Positions 15,601 to 18,500 of a DNA stretch of 18,500 nt are shown here, piece after piece (within the stretch, counting starts at the first letter, position 1; the number at the start of each line of letters is the position of its first letter). The DNA is from Phoronis ovalis (lineage: Eukaryota; Phoronida; Phoronidae). The stretch covers positions 1-18,500 of the forward strand of contig JAOXYB010017962.1 in assembly GCA_028565635.1 (NCBI GenBank), written 5' to 3'. Below the pieces are notes generated by a model. It saw only the letters and a program-made list of their open reading frames with translations. It made no database searches and was not told the DNA's origin. The position numbers and the translations under genes were made by a program.

Positions 15601-17981
15601 TTGAGACTACGCAATACCGTGATCTGTTGCTGCAGATATCTCAGGCAATCCAAAAATGTCATCTTTATATATTTTTTCTTACTGTGTATAAACTTATCTG
15701 CCTACTACTAGACTCTAATACTGCGTGTTTTCAGAAGTTTATTAAAGCGGACATATGTTTGTATTTCATAACGTTATCCCATCTTCGCATACAAGAAATT
15801 GCGGAAAAGGTTATTTACATGTTAGCAGAAGACTAAAGAAGTTATGAATAAAAAAAGGAAGTAAAAATAAGTAAAACTGTAATTCTTTCTATGCTAAACC
15901 TATTGCCTAAACACTACTAAACAATATATAGGTTAAAATCAAAGAGCGTATAGTACGCATTGCGCCAGCTATAAGACGTTAATTTCGCGCCATCAGCTAC
16001 ATGACGTTTATTTCGCGCCATAAATCATCTATCATTGTTATTAGCATGCAATAGACAAGGTAAATTTTTAAACAATGACTTAAACGATAACATGTTCTGT
16101 GCATATGTCATCAATTTATGCTGATGGAATGCAACAAAGCACCATATCACAAAGTCTTATTTTGATCCAACTGACCCGGTATATAATTACTAGTAAAAGA
16201 AAATAATTTTACTTACTTTTATCAACTACAAATGGAATTTTGCGGCAAGCGTTCAGCTCCATATTCGTGTATGCTTTGCGCAAAAGGTCGAAAGAATCCA
16301 TCGAATCACAAGGGCTAGTAGCATCTCCACTTGATTTCAATCGATTGTACATCGCATGATTCATCAATCTGTGTATTTTAACGGCATCTTCTTTTCTAAG
16401 GAAGGTACCATTCTCACGCATCACATAATAGTCGCTATGGAGATGCTGTGGTAGGTAGAATGCTTTACAAAACCTTTACAAAAACATACACATTTATGAA
16501 TACTATAAGTAATATTTGTAAGCATCTATTGTTTGACACAACCACCATATGTCTGAGGCACGATTTATGACTCGCGCGAACCATGCATGTGTTAGACTTC
16601 CAGTGAAAAGTATAAAAATAAATGTCTTCTTGTTATTCAGGGCTGAAAGACACTTTTTCAAAAGGAGGGGTGCGTTTATAGTGGTTTTAGAATAAATCAT
16701 GTGTATGTGTGTTGGACCAGGGCTGCATGCCGCGAAACGGGGAGAGTCTGGGTGTTCTTTCCTGTAATCGGCGTCTGGTCTAGGGCCTGCTTAAAGGCCC
16801 ACACATTTTAAAAAAAGAAATGAGTGTTACTTCCTGCATTCTGGTGCATTTCGAACATAAAATCATCATTCAAATTTGGCTACTGTAAAATCAAAAACAA
16901 CGTTTTAAAATACTGTATTGTACATAAAAAATCAGTGTCGCATGCCACGAACTCTGGAGATCAAAACGAACACATATTAATAACTACCACAAGTCGAAAA
17001 GTAAATGTCGCAGTGGTCTACATGCAACCATTCATAAGCAATTTAATTACTGGAATGTTACGAAAAGAACGAAGATTTTACAGAAATAAAGCGTGCATGA
17101 TTTTACCGGAATTTAGCATGTATTTCTAGACAGGTGCATTTTTGGAAAGTATGCAAAAACTAATACTTTATTACAATAGGTTACATATCGGTGTTTCCGG
17201 CGGTGTTTACATCCACGATATTGGGCAAATACCAGGTTTAGGTCTTCATGCACCTCTCCCACCTAGACCCAAACATTTCCATTAGCGCTCGAGTACAACT
17301 TTTGCATAATTTATCTGTTTGTAGCAAAGCTGTCTTCAAATTTTTCAAGTCCCCAATGCATCTTTCCGGATACAAACGTTCACCAGGCAACGCAATATGA
17401 GGGGGGTAGGGGGTACTTCCCAAGGTAAAATTCTCGCATTAAAAAATTGCCAATGCTCGCACGTAAAAACAAAAATTAACAAACCAAAAACACGGTTGCC
17501 AAAAAAAACGATCGCCAAAAAAATCGACAACCAAAAAAAACCGTCGACAAAACAAAATAGTTTAAAACGAAGTTATGAAAAAAAGCAATAACAATGGTCG
17601 CCAAAAGACAATGCTCGCTGACTGCAATGCTCGCTGCTCACACTTAACAGAACCCAATGCTCACTGCTCACAATTAACATACCCCAATGCTCGCTGCTCA
17701 CACTTAACAGACCCCAATGCTCGCTGCTCACACTTAACAGACCCCAATGCTCGCTGCTCGCACTTAACAGACCCCAATGCTCGCTGCTCGCGATACCCGC
17801 CCCCCCCCCCCTATAGTCCTCCAATATAATGATTCCGTATCCAAGGAAGTGGGAAAATGGTATCAACAACAACTGAGGGACATTCACGCAGATCAACATA
17901 GAGTATCATCGGATCATGGAAATTACTTGTAGACTTATTATTTGCAGGTTGCGTGTGGACCACTGTGAATGTGCGATACAG
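12199..17981 (-). CDS. Multi-exon gene, tentatively M1AP-like (meiosis 1-associated protein), 5' end outside the window and one exon interrupted
   Basis: Exons, in transcription order: 17981-17254 or 17263 (interrupted by a mobile element), 16473-16217, 14128-13908, 12915-12808, 12696-12199. Introns are GT-AG and phases agree (2, 1, 0, 0). The order of features resembles vertebrate M1AP as I remember it: a VD..F...W-RN segment, CxxC (LCKSC), GTFLRKED, then IPFVV followed by ARELDF...HQ....LQKLL, and a polar basic tail. M1AP is a germline protein needed for male meiosis. This resemblance is by eye and weak, so the name is tentative. The last about 200 residues are low-complexity and Ser/Thr/Lys/Arg-rich, probably disordered. 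The window lacks the start codon. Because a MITE splits the first visible exon, this copy may be non-functional or produce a shortened transcript starting downstream. Confidence 0.55.
12808..12915 (-). CDS. Short internal exon (36 codons) of the M1AP-like gene
   Basis: The acceptor is TTAATTATTACAG and the donor ACG|GTATGT. It is exactly 108 bases, phase 0 at both ends, encoding a polar basic segment (NTGEVLATRRTAKSFKRED onward). Because it is symmetric it could be skipped without a frameshift. Confidence 0.75.
12916..13907 (-). other. Intron of the M1AP-like gene with two GTAAGAC foldbacks
   Basis: This is a 992-bp intron. It contains two foldbacks, each opening with GTAAGAC and closing with GTCTTAC (13654-13689 and 13743-13764), about 90 bp apart, which look like a tandem duplication. 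No coding exon was found. Confidence 0.6.
13908..14128 (-). CDS. Internal exon of the M1AP-like gene, conserved-looking core
   Basis: The acceptor TTTTGCTTACAG precedes GTGATAGCG, and the donor is CGAAGG|GTAAGT. The 221 bases join in phase 1 to the preceding exon. The exon encodes VIVDLSARELDFKGRSRHQ, then a leucine-rich helix and the C-terminal FPGGPRR. The composition is clearly coding-like. Confidence 0.8.
14332..14787. mobile_element. Possible small element with inverted ends (about 455 bp)
   Basis: The left end CTATAGAGTTAG (14332-14343) has an inverted partner, CTAACTCTATGG (14776-14787), with one mismatch. Inside each end the similarity continues loosely (GTTTTGGCG...TTAAACAA...TTTTTATTTTT). 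Near the right end, a phrase starting CCGAC and containing TTCGCC-GTTAAACA recurs at about 14650 and 14717, giving a period near 67 bp. No clear target duplication is seen. Confidence 0.4.
15962..16020. repeat. Two-unit repeat with E2F-like and CRE-like motifs
   Basis: GCGCCA starts at 15962, 15987 and 16015. The intervening units (25 and 28 bases) share the pattern AGCTAYAWGACGTTWATTTC. The repeat yields TTTCGCGCC twice, which fits the E2F consensus, and one TGACGT, the CRE/ATF half-site. It is placed within an intron about 200 bases downstream (minus strand) of the exon ending at 16217. Regulatory function is inference. Confidence 0.45.
16217..16473 (-). CDS. Internal exon of the M1AP-like gene
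   Basis: The donor is GATAAAA|GTAAGT. The 5' boundary is uncertain: the acceptor TTTTTGTAAAG before 16473 fits the phase-2 donors of the upstream exon, while CTACCTACCACAG before 16445 is the better consensus but would need a phase-0 donor. The exon encodes FCKAFYLPQHLHSDYYV, then MRENGTFLRKED, and ends in NACRKIPFVVDKS across the junction. The ATG at 16419-16421 could act as a start if the upstream exon is lost. Confidence 0.7.
16480..17237. other. Intron or intergenic stretch with an AATAAA on the minus strand
   Basis: No supported exon is seen. AATAAA on the minus strand at 17167-17172 lies 66 bases beyond a TAA that ends the frame of the upstream exon (17238-17240). That exon could therefore terminate a transcript here instead of splicing on. 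A small foldback, GGGCCT...AGGCCC, is at 16783-16800. The plus-strand frame at 16824-17129 begins with GTG and looks non-coding. Confidence 0.5.
17399..17821. mobile_element. MITE-like element, copy 2 (423 bp), 6-bp target duplication CAATAT, inserted in an exon
   Basis: Direct CAATAT flanks the element at 17393-17398 and 17822-17827. The left end reads GAGGGGGGTAGGGGGT. The right end, reverse-complemented, reads GAGGACTATAGGGGGG. The interior shows the same order of landmarks as copy 1 (AATGCTCGC, GATCGCCAAAAA, a C run before the right end). It is about twice as long, because a 30-bp motif has been amplified near the right end. It has no transposase and is non-autonomous. Confidence 0.75.
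17625..17791 (+). repeat. 30-bp minisatellite, five full copies and a partial sixth
   Basis: Units start at 17625, 17655, 17685, 17715, 17745 and 17775. Each begins CAATGCTCGCTGCTCACACT with few substitutions. The length is a multiple of three, so both strands stay open: one plus-strand frame reads repeats of NARCSHLTDP and one minus-strand frame reads repeats of SSEHWGLLSV. These frames follow from periodicity and are not evidence of a protein. A single related motif is present in MITE copy 1, so the array arose inside the element. Confidence 0.92.
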
Positions 17982-17983
17982 CT

Positions 17984-18500
17984 AATGTAGAGACGAGAGA
18001 AGGATAACATTTTTTTAAAATTAAAATACATTTTGTTTGTCTGATCTTTGTGAATTATAGACGGGTGGACACAAAAGACAGGGTTCATGAAAAAACCCCT
18101 CATTATTTCAAAAGGGAATGAGTTCACACTCAACGCTCCACTCCCAACAGTCATTGTAAATACAACATCCTATAGTAAAATTTTGAAACCTCCATTTTAA
18201 ACATTAATTCAAGTTATTCTAAAATAAAAATAAACTGTTTTAAAGGCTACTTTTTCCAGTTACGAAAATGATAATGCAAATAATTTGATAACTCAAACAT
18301 TTACGTTTTTAGTTTATGGTAGCATTACTCAGTAAGCTTGAGCTGTGCTAGTTCCTTTAAAAAATAATTAGGGGGTGTAGAAGTGTGTCTCGCTGGACAT
18401 AAATCCATTCAATTATAGATAATATATATAGGGTGTTTTTGAACAAGAATGATAGCTGTTGCTTGTGAAATTAACGAAAATCTCTGGGCGCATCACATGA
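17984..18500. other. Non-coding stretch beyond the split exon
   Basis: I found no convincing upstream exon for the minus-strand gene. The minus-strand frame from about 18155 to 18040 is open and starts with ATG, but I see no donor in a suitable place. At 18371 a GGGGGTGTAGAAG resembles the left end of the MITE family and may be another, diverged copy, but its right end cannot be placed with confidence. Confidence 0.4.

Larger units (their letters stand above)
14129..16216 (-). other. Long intron of the M1AP-like gene with repeats
   Basis: This is about 2.1 kb. It holds a possible small element at 14332-14787 and a two-unit repeat with TTTCGCGCC and TGACGT motifs at 15962-16020. The minus-strand open frame at 15459-15662 has no matching splice sites or domain. 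I did not accept it as an exon. Confidence 0.6.
17238..17981 (-). pseudogene. Exon of the M1AP-like gene split by a MITE insertion
   Basis: The acceptor CTCGTCTCTACATTAG (minus strand) precedes CTG at 17981. The frame runs open through VDLRECPSVVVDTIFPLPW to about 17829, where MITE copy 2 begins. The frame resumes beyond it in the same phase (IALPGERLYPERCIGDL, then LCKSCTRALMEMFGSR) and ends at TAA 17238-17240. Removing the insert and one copy of the 6-bp duplication leaves no stop. With the insert, reading enters the element and meets TAG at 17811-17813. Two phase-2 donors, AG|GTGGGA (exon end 17263) and AG|GTGCAT (exon end 17254), could splice to the exon at 16473. I see no donor and acceptor that would cleanly remove the element, so this allele is probably broken at this point, though an allele without the insert may exist. 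Confidence 0.6.

Noticed and set aside
15459-15836. Frames on both strands around 15459-15836, one with a plausible-looking peptide
   Set aside because: No acceptor and donor of matching phase with the neighbouring exons, and no recognisable domain.
17345-17530. Minus-strand frame running from the MITE into the exon fragment
   Set aside because: It uses a different frame from the one that is continuous across the empty site, so it is a shadow.
17399-17821. The MITE acting as a new intron that is cleanly removed
   Set aside because: No GT near the upstream boundary and no AG at the downstream boundary; the first donor inside the element lies after the in-frame TAG.
17575-17899. Open frames on both strands across the minisatellite, encoding repeats such as NARCSHLTDP and SSEHWGLLSV
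   Set aside because: They are explained by a 30-bp unit divisible by three inside a mobile element; no start context, signal or domain supports a protein.
1-18500. Bacterial-type features (operons, ribosome binding sites, CRISPR arrays, phage genes)
   Set aside because: Introns, Golgi enzyme and metalloproteinase show a eukaryotic genome; the tandem repeats lack the unique spacers of a CRISPR array.

Overview
This is an AT-rich, intron-containing eukaryotic window, most likely from an invertebrate animal. A mollusc or other lophotrochozoan is my guess from the gene mix and compact repeats, but the sequence does not prove it. Coding DNA is sparse and sits in a background of A/T runs, short palindromes and small non-autonomous elements.

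Layout. At 686-1051 (+) there is one exon-like ORF of 121 codons with six cysteines and two or three amphipathic helices; I do not recognise it, though its shape resembles a short four-helix cytokine. From 1052 to 6201 I see no convincing gene, only repeats, including a perfect 43-base palindrome and a purine/pyrimidine palindromic cluster. At 6254-7891 (+) lies the clearest gene, an intronless 545-codon galactose-3-O-sulfotransferase (GAL3ST family) of the Golgi. From 8041 to 9190 there is a mosaic of small repeats, including MITE copy 1 at 8582-8786.

At 9191-10663 (-) are three exons of a secreted matrix metalloproteinase: signal peptide, propeptide with cysteine switch and furin site, and the first part of the catalytic domain. 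The zinc-binding exon is not found in the window. The splice donor of its second exon has been copied four times by a 31-bp tandem repeat.

At 12199-17981 (-) there is a multi-exon gene with matching splice phases. Its product looks tentatively like meiosis 1-associated protein (M1AP), recalled by eye only. Its most 5' visible exon is split at 17399-17821 by MITE copy 2. This copy has a 6-bp target duplication, and an in-frame stop lies just inside the insertion. Ignoring the insert, the reading frame is continuous.

The genes do not form a pathway. GAL3ST and the metalloproteinase both act in the secretory or extracellular space, and the third gene, if the tentative name is right, is a germline gene. 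The most unusual content is the MITE family (G/C-rich inverted ends, 6-bp target duplication, internal 30-bp minisatellite), its insertion into an exon, and the multiplied splice donor in the metalloproteinase.
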